Of a stretch of 64,000 nt of DNA, positions 26,141 to 33,538 are shown one piece after another. The position numbers and the translations under genes were made by a program. Each line of letters starts with the position of its first letter. Position 1 is the stretch's first letter. Below the pieces are notes generated by a model that was given only the letters and a program-made list of their open reading frames with translations, was not told the origin of the DNA and searched no databases. The stretch comes from Bacillota bacterium (GTDB lineage: Bacteria; Bacillota; Clostridia; Saccharofermentanales; Saccharofermentanaceae): positions 62,001 to 126,000 of the forward strand of contig JAEWUD010000048.1 of the NCBI GenBank assembly GCA_023397475.1. Reading direction: 5' to 3'.

Positions 26141-28597
26141 ATGTACACAACATTTGAACAGGCAGACAAGGATCGTCTTTTGGACGGACGCTCTTTGTCC
26201 ACTTTGGAATACGACAAAATACTTCTTCGCTTATCGGAAAAGGCTGTAAGCACTGGAGGAAGAGAGCTTTGCGAATCTCTATTGCCTACATCGGACATCA
26301 TCGAAGCGAACCGTCGACATAAAGAAACCGATGACACGGTGAAGTACATTCTTGCCGAGGGACGATTGCCGTTCGGAGGGATCTGGGATATCCGGTCTTC
26401 GGTCGCCCTTTCCGTGGCCCAAGGTCAATTGCCGATGAAGAGTCTCTTGCAGATCGCGAGTTTTCTTCGCGCCGTAGAGAAGATGAAGTCTGTCTTGCCT
26501 CAGGGCGCGACTGCGGATACGACCAATGAGCTTTTTTCCTGCGTCATAGCCCTTCGTCCCTTGCCCTCGATCGAGAAAGAGATTTCTTTTTGTATTCTTT
26601 CGGAAGAAGAGATGAATGATCGCGCAAGCGAAGCTCTCTACCAGATTCGTCGGAAGATCAGGGATCTGCAATCCAGTGTTCGTGATATTCTCGAACGCAT
26701 TATCCGGAATCACCCGACGGCCTTGCAGGAACAGTTGATTACATTGCGCGGAGAGCGATACGTCGTTCCCGTGAAGGCAGAGAAGAGAGGCGAGATACCG
26801 GGAATTATCCACGACACCTCGTCCTCCGGACAAACGGTTTTTGTCGAGCCGATAGCCGTCGTTGAGGCCAATAACAAAATTCGGGAACTTCTGTCGCGCG
26901 AACAAGAGGAGATCGATCGGATTCTTTCCGAACTGTCCGCCCGTGTGGCAGATTCATCCGCAGAACTTTTCGAGGATTATTCTTTGATGTCCAGGGTCGA
27001 TTTTCTGTCGGCGAAGGCGACGCTGGCGATTGAGATGAAGGCGAATCGCCCGCTTCTCAATAACGAAGGACGAACTGTACTTCGAAAAGCGAGACACCCT
27101 CTGATCGATCCGAAGAAGGTGGTTCCGATTGATTTCTCGATCGGAGAGAGTTACCGGACACTCGTCATTACCGGTCCGAACACGGGCGGTAAGACTGTGT
27201 CACTGAAGACCTGCGGGCTTCTGACGCTCATGGCGATGGCCGGCCTTCAGATCCCTGCGCTCGACCATTCCGAGGTAAGTGTTTTCGAGAAGGTTCTGGC
27301 GGATATCGGAGACGAGCAGAGCATTGAGCAGAGCTTGTCGACGTTCTCCTCACACATGAGAAATCTCATCTCGATCCTTAAGGAGACCGCACCTTCGACG
27401 CTCGTTCTTGTGGATGAGCTCGGTTCGGGTACGGATCCGTCGGAAGGTGCTGCATTAGCGATTGCCATACTGGATACCTTGCGCAAAAGAGGAGCCGTGA
27501 CCGTCGCTACGACGCATTACAAAGAACTTAAGGGATACGCGATCGAGACAACCGGCGTCGAGAACGCCTGTTGCGAATTCGATACGGATACGTTATCGCC
27601 GACCTACCGGTTGTTGATCGGACTACCCGGCGTCAGCAACGCGTTTCTGATCTCACGTAAACTTGGTCTTGAGCAGGAGATCATTGACCACGCTCAGACA
27701 CTGTTGTCCGATGAAGGGCTGCGATTTGAGGAGCTCTTATCCGCCGCCGAGCGCAATAATCGGGAGAGTGAGAAGCTCAAGAAAGAGATTCGTGAAATGC
27801 GCGACCACGTCAAAGAAGAGAAGCAGCGCCTCGAAAAGGAATTGGAGATGATCGAGCAGAAGCGTGCGTCGATCTTAAAAGAGGCCAAGGAAGAGAAAAA
27901 GGAACTTCTTACCGAAGCATTGGACGAGGTTGACGAGATGATCCGCGAGGTGCGTCGCGCCAACACGGAGAAAGAGAAGAAGGAAGCCGAGGAGAAGATT
28001 CTGAAGATTCGACAGAATCTTCGTGCCGGGTTGTCTGTGCTCGATGATGATCTCAAGACCCTGCACGATAAGCGGCCGATTCCCGGGGAGAAACCGGATG
28101 AGATTCGTCTCGGTGGTCTCTACTATGCTCCGGAATTTGATGTCACAGGCACCGTTGTCAAAGGTCCGGATTCGCGCGGTGTTTGCGTGTTGCAATCCGG
28201 TGCCATGCGCATGAATGTCAAATCTGCCGCCTTGCGTTACCCGGAAGAAGAGCCGGCGACACCAAAGACTTCCGCGAAAAGCACGCGGCGCGGCGGATCT
28301 GTTCCTGCCAGACAAATTGCATCTTCAGATAAGCTTCGCATGCAAAAAGCGCAGACGATGCAGTCGGAGATCATGCTGATTGGGATGACCATGGATGAGG
28401 CAACTTCAGCTTTGGATCGTTACATCGACGACTGCGTTCTGACCAATATCGCGACAATTCGTATCGTACACGGTAAAGGTACCGGGGCGCTGCGAACCGC
28501 CGTCGCTACTCTGCTCAAGAAAGACAAGCGCGTTCGATCCTTTCGTCTGGGAACCTACGGTGAGGGAGAAGACGGCGTGACCATCGCAGAACTGTAA
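26141..28597 (+). CDS. mutS2: MutS2 with altered Smr motif
   Basis: An 818-residue MutS2, an anti-recombination or ribosome-collision ATPase. It has the core domains, Walker A ITGPNTGGKTVS (about residue 345), Walker B region TLVLVDELGSGTDPSEGA (about 420), a long coiled coil (about 510-640) and a C-terminal Smr domain. The Smr HGKGTGALR motif is intact. The preceding LDLRG motif reads IMLIGM, losing the aspartate and arginine linked to Smr nuclease activity, so cleavage may be absent or altered while ATPase and dimerisation remain. AAGGA lies eight bases upstream of the ATG, three bases after the pgsA stop, so it is the last gene of a pfkA-pgsA-mutS2 operon. Confidence 0.94.
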   Translation: MYTTFEQADKDRLLDGRSLSTLEYDKILLRLSEKAVSTGGRELCESLLPTSDIIEANRRHKETDDTVKYILAEGRLPFGGIWDIRSSVALSVAQGQLPMKSLLQIASFLRAVEKMKSVLPQGATADTTNELFSCVIALRPLPSIEKEISFCILSEEEMNDRASEALYQIRRKIRDLQSSVRDILERIIRNHPTALQEQLITLRGERYVVPVKAEKRGEIPGIIHDTSSSGQTVFVEPIAVVEANNKIRELLSREQEEIDRILSELSARVADSSAELFEDYSLMSRVDFLSAKATLAIEMKANRPLLNNEGRTVLRKARHPLIDPKKVVPIDFSIGESYRTLVITGPNTGGKTVSLKTCGLLTLMAMAGLQIPALDHSEVSVFEKVLADIGDEQSIEQSLSTFSSHMRNLISILKETAPSTLVLVDELGSGTDPSEGAALAIAILDTLRKRGAVTVATTHYKELKGYAIETTGVENACCEFDTDTLSPTYRLLIGLPGVSNAFLISRKLGLEQEIIDHAQTLLSDEGLRFEELLSAAERNNRESEKLKKEIREMRDHVKEEKQRLEKELEMIEQKRASILKEAKEEKKELLTEALDEVDEMIREVRRANTEKEKKEAEEKILKIRQNLRAGLSVLDDDLKTLHDKRPIPGEKPDEIRLGGLYYAPEFDVTGTVVKGPDSRGVCVLQSGAMRMNVKSAALRYPEEEPATPKTSAKSTRRGGSVPARQIASSDKLRMQKAQTMQSEIMLIGMTMDEATSALDRYIDDCVLTNIATIRIVHGKGTGALRTAVATLLKKDKRVRSFRLGTYGEGEDGVTIAEL

Positions 28598-28634
28598 GGT
28601 GAGAGATCCTGTTTTCATTTTCGAGCAAGAAATT

Positions 28635-28684
28635 GGGGCTGTTGCATTCTGAACCTTTACGTTCATTTGCTACAGCCCCTTTTC
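28635..28684. terminator. Bidirectional terminator, repeat copy A
   Basis: GGGGCTGT-TGCA ... TGC-T-ACAGCCCC forms a long stem with an inner TGAAC/GTTCA pair, followed by TTTT. It separates convergent mutS2 and apgM. In the opposite orientation it is about 41/45 identical to the element at 33455-33499. Confidence 0.9.
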
Positions 28685-28704
28685 CATTCTTAACAGAAAT
28701 CAAT

Positions 28705-29928
28705 TCACGAGATAAAGTAGGTGAAGAGCTCGGGTCCCGACGCGAAGAACGTGCCGGTCTTCCGGGCTTCTTCTTCGCTGAAAGCCTTGATGTCAGTGAC
28801 TCTCGGACACGCACTGTCATAGAGGAAGAACGGAACCGATTCTCCGCTGTGCGCCCGAGTCGTAACCGGGGTGGGATGGTCTGGAAGTACGAGAATCCGG
28901 TAATCTTCACCGGTTGCTATTCGCCGCGATTCCAAGGCGGTGTATACAGGAGACAGGATCTCCTCGCTGATTCGCTCGATGGACTCTTTTTTGCCGGCGG
29001 CATCCCCGTGGTGACCGCATTCGTCCGGCGCTTCTACGTGGAGATATATGTAATCATAACCATCGTCATAAGCTTGGACGGCGGCGCTTGCCTTGCCGGC
29101 AAAATTTGTATCCAGATTTCCTGTGGCTCCGGGTACTTCGATCAGATCGAGACCTGCGGCTCGTCCGAGACCGAAGATGAGATCCACCGCCGAAATGACG
29201 GCGCCCTTTTTGCCGAAAGTCTCGAAAAAGTCACACATTCCCGGCTTCGTTCCCTGACCCCATAGCCAGATCGAATCGGCGGTATTCATACCCGCGGCGC
29301 GACGTCTCAGATTTATCGGATGATCAGAAAGAATATCCGCGGATGCCTTCATCATGGCGTAGATACGTTCCGAACCTTCTCCCTTGGGAAGATATTCGCG
29401 GATGTTTCGACCGGAAATATCGTGAGGAGGCGTAAGGATTGTATTGCCGGGCCCGTTCTCCCACAAAAGGATGTGCCGGTAACTCTTGCCCGGATACAGA
29501 TGAATATCTTCTTTCTCAAAAGCGTCACGCAGAAAAAGTACGAGCTCTTGAGCCTCTGCTGTGCTGATTTCGCCGGCGGAATAATCCAGCATATCCGACG
29601 TCTCGTAATCTTGTCCCTTCCGATCGAGGCTGACGAGGTTCATACGAAATATCATATCAGTTGCGGACATCTCGATCCCGAGACTCAAGGCTTCGAGCGG
29701 AGAACGACCGGTATAAAATCTTCGGGGATCGTATCCCATAACCGACATATTCGCCGGACCGCTTCCGGGCTCGACACCGTCGGGCACGGTCTGTACCATG
29801 CCCGTTACGGAGGCCTTGCTTAAGAAATCCATCGTTGGTTTTACCGCGATCTCCATGGGGGTCTTGCCGGAGAACTGCGGAACCGGGAGGTCTGCCATCC
29901 CGTCACATAAGAGAATAAAATACTTCAT
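28705..29928 (-). CDS. apgM: Cofactor-independent phosphoglycerate mutase (ApgM type)
   Basis: A 407-residue alkaline-phosphatase-superfamily enzyme converting 3-phosphoglycerate to 2-phosphoglycerate. LLCDGMADLP at the N-terminus supplies a metal aspartate. The nucleophilic serine is in GSGPANMSVMGYDP (about residue 62). The C-terminal metal residues are seen in DECGHHGD (about 303) and LPDHPTPV (about 352). This is the short archaeal-type iPGM. No Shine-Dalgarno sequence lies in the ten bases before the ATG, where a terminator-like hairpin ends instead; an AAGGAG sits upstream of that hairpin. It forms part of the glycolytic set with pfkA. Confidence 0.93.
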   Translation of the reverse strand: MKYFILLCDGMADLPVPQFSGKTPMEIAVKPTMDFLSKASVTGMVQTVPDGVEPGSGPANMSVMGYDPRRFYTGRSPLEALSLGIEMSATDMIFRMNLVSLDRKGQDYETSDMLDYSAGEISTAEAQELVLFLRDAFEKEDIHLYPGKSYRHILLWENGPGNTILTPPHDISGRNIREYLPKGEGSERIYAMMKASADILSDHPINLRRRAAGMNTADSIWLWGQGTKPGMCDFFETFGKKGAVISAVDLIFGLGRAAGLDLIEVPGATGNLDTNFAGKASAAVQAYDDGYDYIYLHVEAPDECGHHGDAAGKKESIERISEEILSPVYTALESRRIATGEDYRILVLPDHPTPVTTRAHSGESVPFFLYDSACPRVTDIKAFSEEEARKTGTFFASGPELFTYFIS

Positions 29929-29937
29929 TTGACAACG

Positions 29938-29963
29938 AAAAAGCCGGATGCACCGGCTTTTAC
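29938..29963 (-). terminator. Terminator hairpin ten bases upstream of apgM
   Basis: On the minus strand AAAAGCCGG-TGCAT-CCGGCTTTT is followed by further T. It fits an intrinsic terminator for the OadG-like gene. It occupies the place where apgM should have its ribosome binding site. Confidence 0.7.
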
Positions 29964-30012
29964 CGACTCCTTGTAAGAATGTAAATCGAGAGAATTCATC
30001 GAAAAGGAGGAA

Positions 30013-30228
30013 TCAGATCCGACGGACACGACGGACGATGAAGCCCGAATCGCCAACTTTGACTCCTTCGTTCTCGCGAAAACGAGCAATCGCAGCTGTG
30101 ATCACGGCGATCAGCCGAAGATCCGCTCCGTCTGACTCAGAGGAAGAAATTACCGAGGAAGCGGCAGCCGTCGAGGCGGAAACCTCTTGTATCTGCTTAT
30201 CCTTTGAACGGCGAAATAATCCGAACAT
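30013..30228 (-). CDS. Small OadG-like protein
   Basis: A 71-residue protein with a strong AGGAGG six bases before its ATG. It begins MFGLFRRSKDK, continues with a Ser/Ala-rich linker and ends LIAVITAAIARFREN ... GFIVRRVRRI. That end resembles the cytoplasmic C-terminal part of OadG, the gamma subunit of sodium-pumping decarboxylases, but the membrane helix is missing and no alpha or beta decarboxylase subunits lie in the window. Function is unknown; a free-standing assembly or regulatory peptide is possible. It is divergent from the ATPase gene across a gap containing an inverted repeat. Confidence 0.62.
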   Translation of the reverse strand: MFGLFRRSKDKQIQEVSASTAAASSVISSSESDGADLRLIAVITAAIARFRENEGVKVGDSGFIVRRVRRI

Positions 30229-30283
30229 GTTATGCCTCCTATACGTTTGTCACGTGTTTTGTTATTCTGTAGGAGTTGATGGA

Positions 30284-30308
30284 ATTCGCACTCTGGAAAG
30301 GTGCGAAT
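30284..30308. repeat. Inverted repeat between divergent genes
   Basis: ATTCGCAC (30284-30291) and GTGCGAAT (30301-30308) are perfect 8-base complements separated by nine bases. Position midway between the OadG-like and ATPase genes suits an operator, but a hairpin in the ATPase leader is equally possible. No good promoter boxes are visible on either side. Confidence 0.5.
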
Positions 30309-30377
30309 CACTTCTTCTATTTAATTACACGAGAGCGTCGGCTGTCAATCTGAACGCGACGGAAAGGTCACAGGATT

Positions 30378-31097
30378 ATGCACAAAATTCTCACCAAGAT
30401 TATGCAGGAGGGACAAGACGAACTTCCGAGACTCTTCATTTTTGTCGGAGCCTATGGGAGCGGCAAGTCTGAGGTGGCTGTCAATTTTGCCCGCATGCTT
30501 CGCGAGAGCCTGCCGGATCGCAAGATCCTTCTGGCGGATCTGGATATCGTCAATCCCTTTTTTCGCTCGGCGGACGCGGCGGATGTCCTCGCGAAGGAGA
30601 ATATACGATTAATTGCGCCCAATTACGCGAATACGAACGTTGATGCGCCGACGGTAAGCGGCGAGATGTATTCGATCTTCGATGATCCCACGTACACGGG
30701 TGTCTTTGATATCGGAGGGGAGGATCTCGGCGCGAAAATTCTCGCGAGCATGCATTCCCGGTTCAAGAAGATCTCCTATCGCGTATATATGGTGGTGAAT
30801 ACCTGCCGACCGTTCACCGCGGATGCCGAAGGCATTGTAAAGATGTCGCGGGAGCTTGAGGTCGCGTCGCGGCTCAAGATAAATGGATTTATCAATAATA
30901 CGAATCTTCTCGAGATGACGACGGCGCAGATGCTTGTGGAATCTCAACCGATTCTCGATCAGGCAACGGAGATAACGGGAATTCCGGTAGCGTTTTATTC
31001 CGGATTTGAAGATAATCTTCAAGAATTTTCGAAAATATCATTAAATTTCGAAATTTCGCTCTTGAGTATGCGGCGCACGGTGCTGTATAATAGCTAA
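30378..31097 (+). CDS. ParA/MinD-like P-loop ATPase of unknown role
   Basis: A 239-residue SIMIBI-class nucleotide-binding protein. The P-loop is FVGAYGSGKSEVAVNFA (about residue 22). ILLADLDIVNPFFRS (about 50) is a switch or deviant-Walker-like element, and VFDIGGEDLGAKIL (about 112) looks like Walker B. It lacks helix-turn-helix or membrane segments. The ATG has a weak AGGAT nearby. The 3' end contains a promoter for the next gene. It is probably cytosolic. I cannot name a partner; the nearest candidates are the divergent OadG-like peptide and the downstream membrane/SPFH pair. Confidence 0.75.
   Translation: MHKILTKIMQEGQDELPRLFIFVGAYGSGKSEVAVNFARMLRESLPDRKILLADLDIVNPFFRSADAADVLAKENIRLIAPNYANTNVDAPTVSGEMYSIFDDPTYTGVFDIGGEDLGAKILASMHSRFKKISYRVYMVVNTCRPFTADAEGIVKMSRELEVASRLKINGFINNTNLLEMTTAQMLVESQPILDQATEITGIPVAFYSGFEDNLQEFSKISLNFEISLLSMRRTVLYNS
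31062..31091 (+). promoter_or_regulatory. Promoter inside the 3' end of the ATPase gene
   Basis: TTGAGT (31062-31067) and TATAAT (31086-31091) are 18 bases apart, ending seven bases before the ATPase stop codon. They would drive the Tim44-like and SPFH genes independently of the ATPase. Confidence 0.7.
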
Positions 31098-31129
31098 TAG
31101 TAGGGCGAAGGAAAGGAAACAGACAGAAC

Positions 31130-31975
31130 ATGGGAGTCTTCATCTTCCTTATCGGCTTCTTTGTTTTTATCGGTTTTTGCGTGACGATTCTTACGATGAT
31201 TCTTCGAATCGTTCGGACGGTACAGAGGACCACAGAATCTCAGGCGGTTCGCACGGTTGTGGAGATTGCGAAGAACCTGACGTCGAACAACGAGGACATG
31301 GTAGATCTGAACCAAGAGGAGGCTCCGAAGTCTGTCTCCGATATGACAGCGGTTTACAGCGGCAACATTGCCAGAGATTTTCCCGATCTGAATGTTCGGG
31401 AGCTGATCACATCGACAGAGCATAAACTCCGTTTGTATCTGGAGGCGATCGGAAATCTGTCACAACAAGCCGTAGAGAAAAGAGTTATCCTTCCTCGTCA
31501 GGCATATGGTCGTGAGTTGGAGGGAGGAACGGCCGGAGAAACACTGGATGTAACCGACGCTCTTGTAACTTCACTCGAGCGGAGAATCGTGGGTTTGCAT
31601 CGGGTGGGAAGTGTCGAATCATTCGAGAACGTTTCGATTCGACATACAGGAATCAGGTCCTACCGCAATCAGGGGGCGACATGCGTGCTTGTATTACAGA
31701 CCGCAGTTTCGTATTATCACTATATCAAGCGTGACGGCAGAGTGATTGCAGGCAGTACAAACACGATCGACCAGGCACGTTATGATCTTGAGCTCATTTA
31801 TGTGATCGACAGGGATCAGTTGCCTTTCGAGGACACAGATGTATTGTCGGCGCATTGTCCGAATTGCGGTGCTCCCGTTAAGGGAACCGGAGACAAGTTC
31901 TGTGAGTTCTGCGGCAGCGGAATTCGTACCATCGATATCCGGCTCTGGAGAGTAAATAACATCTCCGAGAGCTGA
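31130..31975 (+). CDS. Tim44-like membrane protein with C-terminal zinc ribbon
   Basis: A 281-residue protein with an N-terminal membrane helix (about residues 3-26), an acidic linker, a Tim44-like alpha+beta domain (about 85-235; DFPDLNVRELITSTEHKL then VSIRHTGIRSYRNQG) and a zinc ribbon at about 244-264 (CPNCGAP ... CEFCGSG). This arrangement resembles YdjH-type partners of SPFH proteins in the Bacillus subtilis ydjGHI locus; that link is by architecture and neighbourhood, not alignment. GAAAGGAA precedes the ATG at 31130. The SPFH gene follows after 75 bases. A membrane-stress or membrane-organising complex is the likely setting. Confidence 0.72.
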   Translation: MGVFIFLIGFFVFIGFCVTILTMILRIVRTVQRTTESQAVRTVVEIAKNLTSNNEDMVDLNQEEAPKSVSDMTAVYSGNIARDFPDLNVRELITSTEHKLRLYLEAIGNLSQQAVEKRVILPRQAYGRELEGGTAGETLDVTDALVTSLERRIVGLHRVGSVESFENVSIRHTGIRSYRNQGATCVLVLQTAVSYYHYIKRDGRVIAGSTNTIDQARYDLELIYVIDRDQLPFEDTDVLSAHCPNCGAPVKGTGDKFCEFCGSGIRTIDIRLWRVNNISES

Positions 31976-32050
31976 ATATACAAATACGTACATCAGGGTT
32001 GTGACACAAGACGACATTTCGATTCATAAGGAAGCAGGAGGAGTTATAAA

Positions 32051-33430
32051 ATGGGACTTATCAAAGCGGTGACCAGTGCTATCGGTTCTGCGGGCAGCAA
32101 TATTTTCGCGGCCGGTGCCGAGTCGATCACATCCGTGTTTCGGGACCAGTATATCGAGTTCTTTACGGGAGACTCTCTCGACAAGGATACCCTGGTGAAG
32201 CGCGGTGCCAGAAAAATCAAGAACGGCAGCAACAAGGGAGATACGGACGTTATCACCAACGGTTCGAAGATCGCGGTTCCGACGGGAACGGCTCTCCTTC
32301 TTGTCGACAACGGTAAAGTTACGGATTTCACGACCCAGCCGGGTCTCTATACCTGGGATAAGTCGTCCGCACCTTCCTGTATCGGCGGTGAAGGCTTCGG
32401 CGAGGGCTTCAAGAAGTCTATGGAGACAATTCTCGACCGTTTCAAGAGCGGCGGAATCATCAATTCCGAGCAGCGGATCTATTTCGTCAATATGCTCGAG
32501 ATCACCGAAAACGGATTCGGTTCTCCGGCCCCGCTTCCCTATCGTGACCCGGAGTTCAAGAACATCAGCATTCGTGTCAGCGGTTATTTCACGTATAAGA
32601 TCGTTAACCCGATCACGTTCTTCGAGAGCATTTCCGGTAATGTAGCCGAGATGTTCCCCAGAAATCCGTTCACTCAGACGCAACTTCGTGCGGAATTTGT
32701 CTCTTCGATTTCCGAGGTTATCAACAAGCTCGGCGAGGGCGGCAAGAACGTTCCGTTCGCGAATATTCCTTCGGAGAACGGAATTATTACGACGTATATG
32801 GAGTCCGCGCTCGACGAGCAGTGGACGACACGCCGCGGTATCGAGGTGATCGCTGTTGCGATCAATCCCGTTATCCCCGATGAAGCGTCACAGAAGAGAA
32901 TTGACGAAGTCACCCGTATACGCAACTATCGCGACATGGGACTCGTCGGCGATTACGCGACGATGGGCATGACCGATGCCTTCAAGGCCGGTGCGGCGAA
33001 CGAAGGCGGAGCGGTGTCTGCCTTTGCCGGCGTCGGAATGCTCAATATGGCGAGCCAGCAGACCGGTATGGTCAATCCGATGATGGCAGGTCAGATGGCT
33101 CAGCAGCAACAAGCTCAACAGCAGGCTCAACAGAATATGGCCGGTGGTATGATGGCCGGTGCCGTAGCCGCCAACGCAGCTTCCGGCTGGAAGTGTCCGG
33201 CCTGCGGAAGAGAGGGCAATAACGGTAAGTTCTGTGCCGAGTGCGGTGCGAAGAAACCGGAAGCAGCTGCAGGCTGGGATTGTTCCTGCGGTAAGAAGGG
33301 CAATGACGGTAAGTTCTGCGCCGAATGCGGAGCTAAGAAGCCGGAAGGTTCCTCCGTCTGGGATTGCGCTTGCGGCAAGAAGGGCAACGACGGCAAGTTC
33401 TGCGCCGATTGCGGTAAGCCGAAGGCCTAA
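32051..33430 (+). CDS. SPFH-domain protein (YdjI-like) with three C-terminal zinc ribbons
   Basis: A 459-residue cytoplasmic, probably membrane-associated oligomer-former. The N-terminal region (GLIKAVTSAIGSAG ... FRDQYIEFF) and the prohibitin/flotillin-like core (about residues 30-300) match the YdjI or virion-core-like SPFH group. A Met/Gln-rich linker (about 325-370) follows, then three zinc modules of 28-29 residues starting at Trp codons 33188, 33275 and 33359. Module one is CPAC/CAEC; modules two and three are CSC or CAC followed by CAEC or CADC. AGGAGG is nine bases before the ATG. B. subtilis YdjI works with YdjG, YdjH and PspA; here YdjH- and YdjG-like genes are in the window but no pspA is seen. 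Confidence 0.85.
   Translation: MGLIKAVTSAIGSAGSNIFAAGAESITSVFRDQYIEFFTGDSLDKDTLVKRGARKIKNGSNKGDTDVITNGSKIAVPTGTALLLVDNGKVTDFTTQPGLYTWDKSSAPSCIGGEGFGEGFKKSMETILDRFKSGGIINSEQRIYFVNMLEITENGFGSPAPLPYRDPEFKNISIRVSGYFTYKIVNPITFFESISGNVAEMFPRNPFTQTQLRAEFVSSISEVINKLGEGGKNVPFANIPSENGIITTYMESALDEQWTTRRGIEVIAVAINPVIPDEASQKRIDEVTRIRNYRDMGLVGDYATMGMTDAFKAGAANEGGAVSAFAGVGMLNMASQQTGMVNPMMAGQMAQQQQAQQQAQQNMAGGMMAGAVAANAASGWKCPACGREGNNGKFCAECGAKKPEAAAGWDCSCGKKGNDGKFCAECGAKKPEGSSVWDCACGKKGNDGKFCADCGKPKA
33188..33421 (+). repeat. Triplicated zinc-ribbon coding module
   Basis: Three units beginning at Trp codons 33188, 33275 and 33359 share GGCAAxxACGG(T/C)AAGTTCTG and are 84-87 bases apart. Units two and three are nearest to each other and have one cysteine spacing changed (CxC instead of CxxC), suggesting recent duplication. 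Confidence 0.85.
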
Positions 33431-33452
33431 TTCAATCAGAAAGCTTAATGAT

Positions 33453-33504
33453 AAGGGGCTGTTGCAAATGAACGTAAACGTTCAGGATGTAACAGCCCCT
33501 TTTT
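33453..33504. terminator. Bidirectional terminator, repeat copy B
   Basis: AAGGGGCTGTTGCA ... TGTAACAGCCCCTTTTT with an inner AACGT/ACGTT pairing separates the convergent SPFH and serS genes. Its reverse complement nearly equals the element at 28635-28679, differing at about four of 45 positions. Confidence 0.9.
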
Positions 33505-33538
33505 CGTCGAACTTGATAATGTCGAAACGGTTTTCTTC

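Noticed and set aside
33188..33421. CRISPR-like array
   Set aside because: The repeats are adjoining in-frame zinc-ribbon codons with no spacers. No other repeat-spacer pattern and no cas gene was seen.
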